This document shows, piece after piece, positions 32,476 through 41,472 of a stretch of 64,000 nucleotides of DNA. Source of the stretch: Paenibacillus monticola (GTDB lineage Bacteria; Bacillota; Bacilli; Paenibacillales; Paenibacillaceae); the NCBI RefSeq assembly GCF_009664975.1, contig NZ_WJXB01000001.1:744001-808000 (forward strand). Direction: 5' to 3'. The position numbers were made by a program, and so were the translations under genes. Numbering within the stretch: the first letter of the stretch is position 1; every line of letters starts with the position of its first letter. The notes beneath the pieces were generated by a model. It searched no databases and was not told where the DNA came from. It saw only the letters and a program-made list of their open reading frames with translations.

Positions 32476-33708
32476 ATGAAGCGGTACGAAGATTTGTCGC
32501 CGTCACTGCGGTGTATTATGACCCCAGGACCGGTGGAGGTTGATCCGCGTGTACTGCGGGCGATGTCATTTCCAATCTTGGGACAATTTGATCCGGAGTT
32601 TACTAGTATCATGAACGAAACGATGGAAATGCTGCGGGAATTGTTCGCTACAGGCAACCAGTGGGCTTATCCCGTAGATGGGACTTCACGCTCCGGCATC
32701 GAAGCGGTCATGGTCAGCCTTATTGCACCGGGGGATCGCGTGCTGATTCCGATCTTTGGCCGGTTTGGACATCTGTTGCATGAGATTGCTGAGCGCTGCG
32801 GCGCAGAGGTATTCGTCATAGAGAAAACCTGGGGCAGTGTATTTGAACCGGGTGAGGTTATCGCGGCCATGCATAGCTTCAAGCCAAATGTGGTAGCGAT
32901 GGTCCATGGCGAGACTTCTACAGGTCGTGTGCAGCCGCTGGCAGAGATCGGGCGGGCTTGCCGTGAGTTGGACGCTTTGTTCATTGTGGATGCTGTAGCC
33001 ACGATTGGAGGTGTTCCTGTAGAGACGGATGCCTGGATGTTGGATGCGGTTATTGGGGGTACGCAGAAATGCTTATCCGTCCCCTCGGGAATGGCACCGA
33101 TTACGTATAATGAGCGTGCTGAAGCCAAGCTATTAACCCGCAAACGGGTGGAACGTGGACTTAGAACCAGCGAAGTTCAACCGGGAGAGCTTTCTTTTGT
33201 GCGTAGCAATTATTTCGATTTAAGTATGCTGCAGGATTACTGGAGCCCTTTGCGATTGAATCATCATACAGAGATGACCTCTATGCTCTATGCGCTGAGG
33301 GAAGGTTTGCGGCTCACTCTTGAGGAAGGCCTTGAGGAGAGATTTGCCAGACATGTGCTGAATGAGAAGGCGCTTGTAGCCGGCTTAACGGCGATGGGGC
33401 TTGAATTGTATGGAGACCCTTCCTGCAAGCTAACGGTTGTCACCTGTGTAATCATCCCAGAGGGAGTGGACGGGGAATCGGTACGTTCCATGCTGTTGGA
33501 GCGGTTTGGGATAGAAATTGCCAGTTCTTTCGGACCCTTAAAAGGTTTAATCTGGCGCATTGGTACAATGGGCTTCAGCTGCCGTGAGAATAACGTGTTG
33601 CGGGTGCTAGGCGCACTCGAAGCCACTCTGCTGCGTCATGGAGTTTCACTACCCTGCGGCCTTGCCGTTCAGGCGGCACTTGACGTATATGAGGCAAACA
33701 TAAGATAA
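32476..33708 (+). CDS. pucG: (S)-ureidoglycine-glyoxylate aminotransferase-like enzyme
   Basis: The ATG at 32476 has GGGAGAG upstream (410 residues). It is a class V PLP aminotransferase of the alanine-glyoxylate/PucG group: TPGPVEVDPRVLRAM at the start, VDGTSRSGIEA, VHGETSTGRVQPL, and the PLP lysine in GGTQKCLSVPSG. Next to allantoate hydrolase, transamination of ureidoglycine with glyoxylate is the expected reaction. Confidence 0.88.
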   Translation: MKRYEDLSPSLRCIMTPGPVEVDPRVLRAMSFPILGQFDPEFTSIMNETMEMLRELFATGNQWAYPVDGTSRSGIEAVMVSLIAPGDRVLIPIFGRFGHLLHEIAERCGAEVFVIEKTWGSVFEPGEVIAAMHSFKPNVVAMVHGETSTGRVQPLAEIGRACRELDALFIVDAVATIGGVPVETDAWMLDAVIGGTQKCLSVPSGMAPITYNERAEAKLLTRKRVERGLRTSEVQPGELSFVRSNYFDLSMLQDYWSPLRLNHHTEMTSMLYALREGLRLTLEEGLEERFARHVLNEKALVAGLTAMGLELYGDPSCKLTVVTCVIIPEGVDGESVRSMLLERFGIEIASSFGPLKGLIWRIGTMGFSCRENNVLRVLGALEATLLRHGVSLPCGLAVQAALDVYEANIR

Positions 33709-33786
33709 TCGGTGGAATACACTAGCCGATGGAAGAGTTGGAATCGGGCAGTACCGCAGTAAGGAACTGTCTCACTTTAGCACAGA

Positions 33787-33825
33787 AACGGCTTTCGTCC
33801 CGTGAGGGACGTTGAAGCCGTTTTT
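33787..33825 (+). terminator. Terminator between pucG and the adenine deaminase gene
   Basis: AACGGCTT-CGTCCC pairs with GGGACG-AAGCCGTT over a GTGA loop, followed by TTTTT. Confidence 0.85.
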
Positions 33826-33887
33826 CTTGAAATATAAGGATTTATATGTTGCATAATATTATGGAGAATAACGAAGGAGGAATGGAT

Positions 33888-35714
33888 ATGACATTTAAAA
33901 GAAAACCTTTAGCAGACTGTGTGCCCGAGCTCGTGGCTACAGCTCGTGGCGATCAGGCGGCAACGCTGGTTATAACAGGTGGCAAGCTGGTCAATGTCTG
34001 TTCCGGTGAAATTCTGGCAGGGATGTCTGTCGGCATTCAGGGCGGACGAATCGCTTATGTCGGCAAGGATGTCTCACATATGATAGGCGAAGGAACACAG
34101 GTGATTGATGCGAGTGGTAAATATATCGCTCCAGGATTGTTGGACGGACATTGTCATATAGAGAGCACACAGCTGACTGTGACTGAATTTGCCCGCGCAG
34201 TGCTGCCGCTTGGCACCACTGGCGGCTTCTTCGATGCCCATGAGATTGCGAACGTCTTTGGTCTAAAGGGAATTAAGCTGATGCTGGATGAGATGCGCGG
34301 CACACCGTTGGCCGCTTATATGCAGGTAGCCTCTTGCGTACCGTCTGCAGGTGCGGAATTCGAAACGACCGGAGCTTCCATTGGACCGGCAGAAGTGGCG
34401 GAAGCCTATACCTGGGGCGAAGATGTGATCGGTCTGGGTGAAGTGATGAACTTCCCCGGAGTTGTGTATGGTGATGAGAAAATGCTTGGTGAAATTCAGG
34501 CCACGCTGCGTGCAGGCAGATATGCAGATGGTCACTTTACCTGGCCCTCCAGTGACTGGAGACTTCCGGTATATGCAGCGGCTGGGGTGACCGGCGATCA
34601 TGAGTGTGTTACGGCGGAGGATGTAATTGAGCGTGTCCGGCTAGGAATGTATGCCAAAATGCGCCGTGGCTCCGCCTGGCATGATGTAGCGAAGACGATT
34701 ACAGCTCACACAGAGCATGGACTTGATTCGCGGCGGATGATGCTGGTCACTGATGATCGCAGCTCGGAATCACTGCGGGATGAAGGGCACATGGACTTTG
34801 TAGTTCGCCATGCCATTTCACAAGGCGTAAAGCCTGTCACCGCCTTTCAGATGGCGACGATTAATACGGCTGAACGTTTCGGTTTAAGCCGGGATATCGG
34901 CTCGATTACGCCCGGCTCCTGTGCCGATATTATTTTGCTGGACGGAAATTTGGCAGATGTCAACGTTGTACTCACGATTGCGGCGGGTATTGTTGTTGCT
35001 GAGAATGGCGTGATGACGGTCGCTCTGCCTTCGTTCCAATATCCAGCCGAGGTGTTGGCTTCTGTTCATCTGCCGACACGTCCAACTGCAGAAGATTTTG
35101 TAATACATGCCCCCATTGTTTCTGGTTCTCTCGCTACTCGGGTTATTAAAGTCTTGGAGAATCATGTGGAGACCCTCGAATTGATTGTGAACCTTCCAGT
35201 GATCGAGAGTAAGCTGCAGGTGGGCGCGGGTAATGGCCTCTGTAAAATCGCTGTTTTGGAACGTCATAAAGGTACCGGTAACAAATCGGTGGGTGTAGTT
35301 GAGGGGATTGGTTTCCATGAACGGGCGGCTATTGCCATGACCGTGGCCCATGACAGTCATAATGTGCTCGTAATCGGGAATGATGATGAGCTGATGGCCC
35401 AGGCTGCTAACGCTGTAGCAGATGCACAAGGTGGTGTTGCTGTTATTACAGCAACCGGGGTAACCTTATTCCCGTTAATTATTGCCGGACTCATGTCTGC
35501 GGAGCCCTTTGAAATTGTGGCGGCTCAGTCGGCTGCGATCAGTAAGGCACTGTATGAAGCAGGTTGCACCTTGAATTATGCATTTATGACGTTGTCCCTC
35601 CTGGCGCTGGCGGTTATACCAACCTTGCGCTTATCTGACAAAGGTCTGGTACGAATTTCCCCGGAAGAGGGAATACAGTTAGTTCCTTTATTTTGCGAAG
35701 AGTTACCCTCTTAG
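33888..35714 (+). CDS. adeC: Adenine deaminase
   Basis: I start at the ATG at 33888, seven bases after GGAGG (608 residues). The metal motif GLLDGHCHIESTQLT (about 85-99) is diagnostic for bacterial adenine deaminases, followed by GTTGGFFDAHEIANV and MLVTDDRSSESLRDEGHMDF. It converts adenine to hypoxanthine, feeding purine catabolism. It lies behind a terminator, so it has its own promoter or is expressed by read-through. Confidence 0.92.
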   Translation: MTFKRKPLADCVPELVATARGDQAATLVITGGKLVNVCSGEILAGMSVGIQGGRIAYVGKDVSHMIGEGTQVIDASGKYIAPGLLDGHCHIESTQLTVTEFARAVLPLGTTGGFFDAHEIANVFGLKGIKLMLDEMRGTPLAAYMQVASCVPSAGAEFETTGASIGPAEVAEAYTWGEDVIGLGEVMNFPGVVYGDEKMLGEIQATLRAGRYADGHFTWPSSDWRLPVYAAAGVTGDHECVTAEDVIERVRLGMYAKMRRGSAWHDVAKTITAHTEHGLDSRRMMLVTDDRSSESLRDEGHMDFVVRHAISQGVKPVTAFQMATINTAERFGLSRDIGSITPGSCADIILLDGNLADVNVVLTIAAGIVVAENGVMTVALPSFQYPAEVLASVHLPTRPTAEDFVIHAPIVSGSLATRVIKVLENHVETLELIVNLPVIESKLQVGAGNGLCKIAVLERHKGTGNKSVGVVEGIGFHERAAIAMTVAHDSHNVLVIGNDDELMAQAANAVADAQGGVAVITATGVTLFPLIIAGLMSAEPFEIVAAQSAAISKALYEAGCTLNYAFMTLSLLALAVIPTLRLSDKGLVRISPEEGIQLVPLFCEELPS

Positions 35715-35761
35715 GATTGGACTGCTGGATACCTTCATCAAAATCTGACCTTTCATATAGG

Positions 35762-35813
35762 AAACGGAGTGTTCCGGCATCAGCAATAGCTGCGGGGAAC
35801 ACCCCGTTTTTTT
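35762..35813 (+). terminator. Terminator after adenine deaminase
   Basis: ACGGAGTGTTCC pairs with GGAACACCCCGT, followed by seven T. Confidence 0.85.
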
Positions 35814-36054
35814 ATACTTTCTTCCCTGCTGAAAGCTACTTCTTCTGGAATTACTAGACAAATGATTAGAAAATGCAGAAAAATGATAGAAAATTAACCA
35901 CTTCAACATAATTTGAAACATTTTTTATGAAAATCATTAACAAACTGCTGCAAAGTGACGATATTAATGTTAAATTAATTAAAATTATTATTAAATTGCG
36001 AATGGGCAGAGAAGTTACTGAAAGTCCAAATAAGAGAGATGGGGTGCATGAGAG
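35814..36054 (+). promoter_or_regulatory. AT-rich upstream region of the IDEAL-like gene
   Basis: With the terminator just before it this is a gene-free gap of about 340 bases. A possible promoter is TTAACA (35937-35942) and GATATT (35960-35965), 17 apart. No other structure seen. Confidence 0.3.
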
Positions 36055-36510
36055 ATGATCAAATTAGAAACGCAGGACATCGTGAATGTTACAAAGAAGC
36101 AGATTGCCGGTATTTTTAAAATGGAGCCGCTGGAGTTGAGATTTGTTAATGATTTTCAGGGTGAGAAATATCTCTTGACGAATGATAAGCTACACCTCAG
36201 CAATCAGCATTATTGGGCAAAGGTTATGGAATGTGTCTTCGCTGATAATCATATTAGACCTGTTCTGATGTGTGAGGTATTGTATTTCCTTCGCAACGAA
36301 TTTCTGGAGAGCGACATTAAGCTGAGCTTCTCTTTTGATTTCGCAGACGGTGCCAATGGTGAAGCCAATGCTATGGCTGAGGTGAGCTTTCATGATTCAC
36401 CGGAATTACAGCCTGGCGAGATCGCGGAGTTGATTGATTTCGCACTGGCCCTGCAGGATAAACAGTGGTTTCAAGAGCTGACTGAGAAATACAAACTATT
36501 GACTGCCTAG
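36055..36510 (+). CDS. IDEAL-domain-like protein
   Basis: This 151-residue protein starts at ATG after GAGAGATGGGG. The C-terminal LIDFALALQDKQWFQELTEKY resembles the IDEAL domain, a short helical module in YpiB-type Bacillales proteins with no known catalytic role. The N-terminal 100 residues are mixed alpha/beta without a recognised family. Cytosolic. Probably transcribed alone. Confidence 0.6.
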   Translation: MIKLETQDIVNVTKKQIAGIFKMEPLELRFVNDFQGEKYLLTNDKLHLSNQHYWAKVMECVFADNHIRPVLMCEVLYFLRNEFLESDIKLSFSFDFADGANGEANAMAEVSFHDSPELQPGEIAELIDFALALQDKQWFQELTEKYKLLTA

Positions 36511-37028
36511 GACCATACTTGTTGCTATATAGAGCTCATTCCATTCCAATAAGCCGTCTATACCCCGCAAGAAACAATAGGTATAGCCGGCTCACTCGCT
36601 TATCAATATACAAAAAATGTATCTCTCTTAATTTCATAAGAAGGAGGATATGGGAGAATCTGAGCGATAATTAATATGTGCATTTAATGTTAACAGCAAA
36701 TAGTGATGTTTCTTATAGGGTATGTGATTTTATATACAGAGAAAAGTTGGATGAGTTTGATAACATCAAGCCAGAAATTACCGAAAGATGACGTAAATCT
36801 TCTTATGTGAATTAATTCACCTTTAAAGAAATTTGATGAAATAGATGCATTCTTTTTTATTTGTGGGATGGGTCTAGCAAGAGCGTGAGAGGGGGGATGA
36901 CCTCTTATGAAGAGTATATGTTTCTTCATAAGAAGGGGCGGAACATCATAAAGGTGCTACATCATAAATGGTAGAGTTTTATTAGAAAAGCTACATATTA
37001 CTGGGGATTTGGTAAAGGAGAATAAGCA
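36511..37028 (+). promoter_or_regulatory. Long leader/intergenic region upstream of the flavinylated protein gene
   Basis: There is no gene in these 518 bases. I see a hairpin GTCTATACC/GGTATAGCC (36555-36583, imperfect), a perfect 14-bp palindrome GTGAATTAATTCAC (36807-36820) and a perfect 10-bp hairpin CTTATGAAGA/TCTTCATAAG (36904-36932). AAAGGAG (37014-37020) is the ribosome site of the next gene. It could contain a structured leader or operator; no known riboswitch fits. Confidence 0.4.
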
Positions 37029-39278
37029 TTGAAAAAACTAATTACATTAACTATCAGCGCGGCATTATTGTTGTCGCCAATCGCTTACACGATTAACGCA
37101 CCTGCTCTTAACTTAAAGGTGGATGCCGTATCAGCAGCTTCGGAAGAAGCACCGGCTGCAACAGCAAAACCAGCAGCAACACCAAAAGCAACAGCAAAAC
37201 CAAAACCAACAGCAAAACCAACAGCAAAACCAACGCCAAAAGCAACAGCAAAACCTGTAGCAACACCAAAAGCAACAGTAAAACCAGCAACAACACCAAA
37301 AGCAACAGCAAAACCGGCAGCAACGGCAAAGGCAACAGCAACGCCAAAAGCGACGGCTAAACCAGCAGCAACGGCTAAACCAGTTACTGTAAAAGAAAGC
37401 GTATACCAAGATGGAGTTTACGTAGCTTATGGCAATGCCTACTCCAAAGGTACTGAAGGTGCCAAAATCGCAATCAAAGACGGAAAGATCATAAGCATTG
37501 AGCTGTTGAGAACAAGTCCTAAGATAATCGACAGAGACGCCCGTAACAATTACAGTGGCATATGGCCTGCTTATTCATTAATGAAAGACAGACTGCTCGG
37601 CAAGACAAGAGACGGAGCAGCAGCAGTAGATGCAGTTTCCGGTGCAACTCGCTCTAGTACAGGTTGGAAATTAGCGGTTGATAGAGCGTTTGAAAGAGCG
37701 CTTCAAGTTAAACCAGCAGATGCAACTTATTTCGAAGGCGATCACATGGGTGTAGATCCTGAAGGCAAATATGCTGTATTTGCATCTTACGATGCCAATA
37801 AGCTTACAGCTGTTAAGGTATACCCTTTGAATAGCGCTGGAGATTTCGTTGATGAGAAAACTTACACAGCTGAACAAAAAGCAGCGATCGCAGCGATAAC
37901 TCCTGCATTGCTTGCTAATGGTACAGCTGCACAACCTACAGCAGGCCTTGAAGCTGACTTCAAAGCTGCGGTTAATGCATTCTGGGATGCTGAGCAGAAC
38001 GCAATAATTAACAATACTTCGGCTTACGTAGATGGTTTCTATTCCTCTTACGGTACTGCTAGAAGTGTAGGCGTAGAGAGAGCTGACGTTGTGATTCGCA
38101 ATGGCAAGCTGGTTGATGTGAAATTGTTCAGACTAGGAAATAATCTGATCGACAGAGGCGCTACTGCGTATGCTGAAGTGGTAAAGGCAAATGCTCCAAT
38201 GACAGCTAAATTGCTGGCAAATGGCTCTTATTTTGCTAATTATGAAGAGAAGGTAGACGGAATTTCCGGTGCTACTGAAAGTAGTCATGGTTGGAACCAG
38301 GCTGTAGAAAGAGCATTCGAGAAAGCGCTTAAGGTTCCTACAGCAGGTCAATATTTTGATGGTAAATTTGCCGGTGTAGATAACCAATCAAATATTTTGT
38401 TACTGGTTGATATTGTTTCAGACCAAGTAACAGCTGTTAAAGTAAGCTTGTTCGGGGCTGATAAGAAGCTGATCGCTGATGATAAGCTGACTCCTGAGCA
38501 AAAAACACTGGTTGAGCAATTAACTGCGGGCCTGACTGAAAAAGGCGTTCAATTAGCTGATATCACGGGTCAGGAAGCGTTGTCTGCAGCGGCTAGAGCA
38601 GCACTGACAGATGCTTTAACAAATGCTTCTAAGTTGCAAGGTACTTATAAAGATGGTACTTTCACCGCTTTTGGTGATGCTTATGATAAAGGAACCAACA
38701 GAGCGGATGTTACACTCCGTAATGGAGTAATTGTTAATGTTTCACTATCTCGTGTAGGTATGAACCTTGTAGATTTAGGAAAGGCAGCTTATGCTGAAGT
38801 TCAAAAGGCTATTCCTCAGCTAACTACAAATTTCCTTGCTGCAGGTACAAGAGATGCAGTACAAAAGGTAGACGCAATATCAGGCGCAACCAGCAGCAGT
38901 AATGCGTTAAAGTCTGCAGTTGATAGAGCTTACGGAAAAGCTGAACTAGTAGAAGCGAACAAAGCGGCTTACTTCGATGGAACTTTCATCGGTGCAAGTA
39001 ACGACAAGACCGTTAACGTTATGGTTACGGTTGAATATGGTGTTCCTGTTAAAATGCTCGTCTATTATCTTGATAATAACGGCAAGGTAAGAGCATTAAA
39101 TCAGTTGACACCTGCTGAACTCGCAGTGAAGAGCGAGATCGAGTCGACTTCGCTTGGTAACAGCTTGCACAAATACGGCTACCGTGCGGCAGCATTCGGA
39201 AATAATGACGCTGAGAAGGCTGTTTCTGCTAAGATAGTAGAGGCAATCAAATTCGCACTTGAAACAGCTGGTAAATAA
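37029..39278 (+). CDS. Secreted protein with three FMN-binding (flavinylation) domains
   Basis: This 749-residue protein starts at TTG. A Sec signal peptide (about 1-36, no lipobox) is followed by a stalk of Lys/Pro/Ala/Thr repeats (41-120). Three FMN_bind domains follow, each with the ApbE target motif: DAVSGATRSS (201-210), DGISGATESS (410-419) and DAISGATSSS (615-624), about 205 residues apart, indicating tandem duplication. The Thr carries covalent FMN in characterised proteins. Similar extracellular flavoproteins (PplA) move electrons outward. No ApbE gene is in the window. Confidence 0.82.
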   Translation: MKKLITLTISAALLLSPIAYTINAPALNLKVDAVSAASEEAPAATAKPAATPKATAKPKPTAKPTAKPTPKATAKPVATPKATVKPATTPKATAKPAATAKATATPKATAKPAATAKPVTVKESVYQDGVYVAYGNAYSKGTEGAKIAIKDGKIISIELLRTSPKIIDRDARNNYSGIWPAYSLMKDRLLGKTRDGAAAVDAVSGATRSSTGWKLAVDRAFERALQVKPADATYFEGDHMGVDPEGKYAVFASYDANKLTAVKVYPLNSAGDFVDEKTYTAEQKAAIAAITPALLANGTAAQPTAGLEADFKAAVNAFWDAEQNAIINNTSAYVDGFYSSYGTARSVGVERADVVIRNGKLVDVKLFRLGNNLIDRGATAYAEVVKANAPMTAKLLANGSYFANYEEKVDGISGATESSHGWNQAVERAFEKALKVPTAGQYFDGKFAGVDNQSNILLLVDIVSDQVTAVKVSLFGADKKLIADDKLTPEQKTLVEQLTAGLTEKGVQLADITGQEALSAAARAALTDALTNASKLQGTYKDGTFTAFGDAYDKGTNRADVTLRNGVIVNVSLSRVGMNLVDLGKAAYAEVQKAIPQLTTNFLAAGTRDAVQKVDAISGATSSSNALKSAVDRAYGKAELVEANKAAYFDGTFIGASNDKTVNVMVTVEYGVPVKMLVYYLDNNGKVRALNQLTPAELAVKSEIESTSLGNSLHKYGYRAAAFGNNDAEKAVSAKIVEAIKFALETAGK

Positions 39279-39296
39279 GTCGTTTCATTAGAAATG

Positions 39297-39347
39297 AAGG
39301 GGTTGTCCCAATAGCCATCAAAAATGGCTGGGGATAACCCCTTTTTT
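39297..39347 (+). terminator. Terminator after the flavinylated protein gene
   Basis: AAGGGGTTGTCCC pairs with GGGGATAACCCCTT, with a second inner hairpin AGCCAT/ATGGCT, followed by six T. Confidence 0.85.
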
Positions 39348-39430
39348 CTGCTTGCACATCATTCTGGGAAGTGATCGTATAGTAATTTAAAGGGATTTTG
39401 GAGGTGCGTGTCAAAGGTTTAATATACACA

Positions 39431-39463
39431 GCAGGTTCAAAGCCTGTTATTAATGGGAGGCTT
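39431..39463 (+). promoter_or_regulatory. Alternative hairpins over the yhaM ribosome site
   Basis: AAGCCT (39440-39445) can pair with AGGCTT (39458-39463), covering the GGGAGG site, or CCTG (39443-39446) can pair with the upstream CAGG. A translational switch is possible, but the stems are short. Confidence 0.3.
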
Positions 39464-39468
39464 CAAAA

Positions 39469-40425
39469 ATGACACTTATTAATCAGCTATCTCCGCAAGA
39501 TGAATTTGTCGGCTTTTATCTATTACGAGAGCTGACACTCAAACAAACTAACGGTACTCCTCCAAAGGATTACTTTGACCTTATTCTGGGTGATTCCAGC
39601 GGGCAGCTGTCCGCGAAATATTGGGATGTCAGCACGACCGATAAAGAAACCTTTTTCCCTATGGCACTTGTTAAGGTTAGCGGCATAGCACATACGTATC
39701 GTGAAAAGCTCCAAATTAAGGTTAATAAAATTAGACTGGCTAATGATACCGATGGAGTTGCCATAACGGATTTTATCCGCTCCGCTCCTGTTCGTCCTGT
39801 TGACCTTGTTCATACCATTAAGATGGCGATGGCCAGTATTACAGATCAGGAAATCGCAACGATCGTCGCATTCTGTGTGGGCAAAGTGGAAGAGAAACTG
39901 ATGCATTACCCGGCGGCTAAGACACATCATCATGCTTATTTTGCCGGGCTTGCTTATCATATGGTACGTATGCTGGAGATTGGCGAATTCCTGTGCAAGC
40001 AACGCCCGTTTCTCAATTCAGACCTTATGACGGCAGGTATCATTCTGCATGATATCGCCAAGCCTGAAGAGATGATCTCGCAGCTTGGAATTGTTTCGGA
40101 TTATAGCGTGCAAGGCAAGCTGATAGGCCACATCTCTATGGCTTCCAGTTGGATTACAGAAGCAGCTATTCGCTCAAATATTGACCTGAATTCGGAAAAA
40201 GTACTCGGCTTGCAACACTTGGTCTTGTCTCATCATAATTTGGGGGAATGGGGCAGTCCTGTTCAGCCACAAACGGCTGAGGCAGTAGCTTTGCATCATA
40301 TTGATGCGATGGATGCCAAATTGCAGATGGTAGAGGATGCACTGGATACAACACCAGAGACAGAGGAATGGACTCCTTTTATCAGGGGGTTGGAGAATAA
40401 GGCGGTTTACCGTTTGAAGATTTAA
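39469..40425 (+). CDS. yhaM: 3'-5' exoribonuclease YhaM
   Basis: This 318-residue protein has an N-terminal OB-type nucleic acid-binding domain (to about 100) and an HD domain with HHHAYFAGLAYH (about 151-162) and ILHDIAKPEE (about 193-202). The order and length match YhaM/CBF1, a manganese-dependent exoribonuclease in Firmicutes that trims RNA 3' ends. Confidence 0.9.
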   Translation: MTLINQLSPQDEFVGFYLLRELTLKQTNGTPPKDYFDLILGDSSGQLSAKYWDVSTTDKETFFPMALVKVSGIAHTYREKLQIKVNKIRLANDTDGVAITDFIRSAPVRPVDLVHTIKMAMASITDQEIATIVAFCVGKVEEKLMHYPAAKTHHHAYFAGLAYHMVRMLEIGEFLCKQRPFLNSDLMTAGIILHDIAKPEEMISQLGIVSDYSVQGKLIGHISMASSWITEAAIRSNIDLNSEKVLGLQHLVLSHHNLGEWGSPVQPQTAEAVALHHIDAMDAKLQMVEDALDTTPETEEWTPFIRGLENKAVYRLKI

Positions 40426-40450
40426 GTACGACTTAGGTAGGTGCTCTTAG

Positions 40451-40584
40451 GCGGACGCTCCGCGAACGGACCGTTGCTCCAATCGCTGTTGTCTCCAAGT
40501 TTCCTGATTGAACCGCTAAGCGGTTGAAACTCGGAGACAAAGGCGAACGCTATCGCTTTTCCGCAATCGTTCCGTCCTCTCCGC
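40451..40584. repeat. Palindromic intergenic repeat element
   Basis: This 134-bp imperfect inverted repeat starts GCGGA and ends TCCGC. The inner arms TTGTCTCCAAGTTTC (40489-40503) and GAAACTCGGAGACAA (40526-40540) match at 14 of 15 positions, with AACCGCT-A-AGCGGTT at the centre. It resembles dispersed palindromic elements that I recall from Paenibacillus genomes and may be a miniature, non-coding repeat. Confidence 0.6.
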
Positions 40585-40619
40585 TGTTTTGAGCATAATC
40601 CATTTTAAAAATACGAAGT

Positions 40620-40690
40620 ACACAAAGAAACCTTTCCTTAGTAAGATGGGAGTGTGAGTGACCCATTACAATGAAGAGGTTTCTTTGTGT
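40620..40690. repeat. Long-arm inverted repeat downstream of the exonuclease gene
   Basis: ACACAAAGAAACCT (40620-40633) and AGGTTTCTTTGTGT (40677-40690) are perfect 14-bp inverted repeats 43 bases apart. They could be a terminator-like stem for the reverse-strand exonuclease gene, or the ends of a small element. Confidence 0.5.
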
Positions 40691-40707
40691 TCAATATACT
40701 ATGAAGG

Positions 40708-41382
40708 TTAAAACTCATAAGTGTTATGCGGTACTGTTGTTGAAGTTCTCTTAATGACCGGAGTTTTCGCTTTAGCAGACTGTTTTTTGAGAGGTTTCTT
40801 GGCCGGAGCCGAGAATGCGCTGTATCCGCCTGCGTACATCTTGCCGCTCTTATAACCTTGGCTGCCAGCTAGGAGCAGGGGATCATTTTGCTGTTCCTGC
40901 TCCATAAGTTTTAGTAGAATAGCAGCAGAAGCGCGGGCGTCATCCAGGGCGTCGTGATGCTTCAAGGTGATGCCGAAATGAGCGGAGATTACATTTAATT
41001 TATGCGAGGGCAGGTCTTGCAGTATTTTTTTGCCTAGCAAATAGGTGCAGAGGTATTGGAAGTTAGGGTAGGTCAAAGATGCACCATCCAGGCAATAACG
41101 CAGGACGCTCATATCAAAGGAGGCGTTATGTGCCACGACAATTTCACCTTGCAACAAGGGTTCAATAGTTGGCCATAGTTCGTGAAAAGTAGGCTTGCCA
41201 CGCACCATTGAGGGAGTAATGCCGTGTATAGCGATGTTCATGCCATCAAAGCGCTGTTGTGGATCGATTAGCCAGTCATGCTCTGCCGTAATTATCCCCG
41301 CTCTAACTTGAACAAGGCCCAAGGCACACGCACTGGAGCGGCTGGAATTAGCGGTCTCAAAATCTATTGCTGTAAAGTCCAT
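40708..41382 (-). CDS. DEDDh 3'-5' exonuclease
   Basis: This 224-residue protein has the DnaQ-like exonuclease signature: FTAIDFETAN (motif I, D7/E9), AHNASFDMSVL (motif II) and HDALDDARA (motif III, H and D). A basic, low-complexity C-terminal tail (about 180-220) follows the domain. Proteins of this kind act in DNA repair or RNA processing; the specific role is unclear. Confidence 0.85.
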   Translation of the reverse strand: MDFTAIDFETANSSRSSACALGLVQVRAGIITAEHDWLIDPQQRFDGMNIAIHGITPSMVRGKPTFHELWPTIEPLLQGEIVVAHNASFDMSVLRYCLDGASLTYPNFQYLCTYLLGKKILQDLPSHKLNVISAHFGITLKHHDALDDARASAAILLKLMEQEQQNDPLLLAGSQGYKSGKMYAGGYSAFSAPAKKPLKKQSAKAKTPVIKRTSTTVPHNTYEF

Positions 41383-41472
41383 AGTAAAGCCCCTTATCTA
41401 TCATATATATGTTTATATTAAAGGAGTGGGGTGCTAAACACAATCTAGTGAATATACAAAGGAGATGACAAA

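Noticed and set aside
36740..36830. Cyclic-di-GMP riboswitch-like string (ACCGAAAGATGACGTAAA)
   Set aside because: Only a few bases resemble the GEMM core; the paired elements and tetraloop receptor are absent.
37108..37409. Leucine- and cysteine-rich reverse ORFs over the Lys/Pro/Ala stalk
   Set aside because: They are artefacts of the repetitive codons of the stalk read in antisense frames.
40426..40450. Terminator of yhaM
   Set aside because: No stem with a T-run directly follows the stop codon; the palindromic repeat begins soon after.
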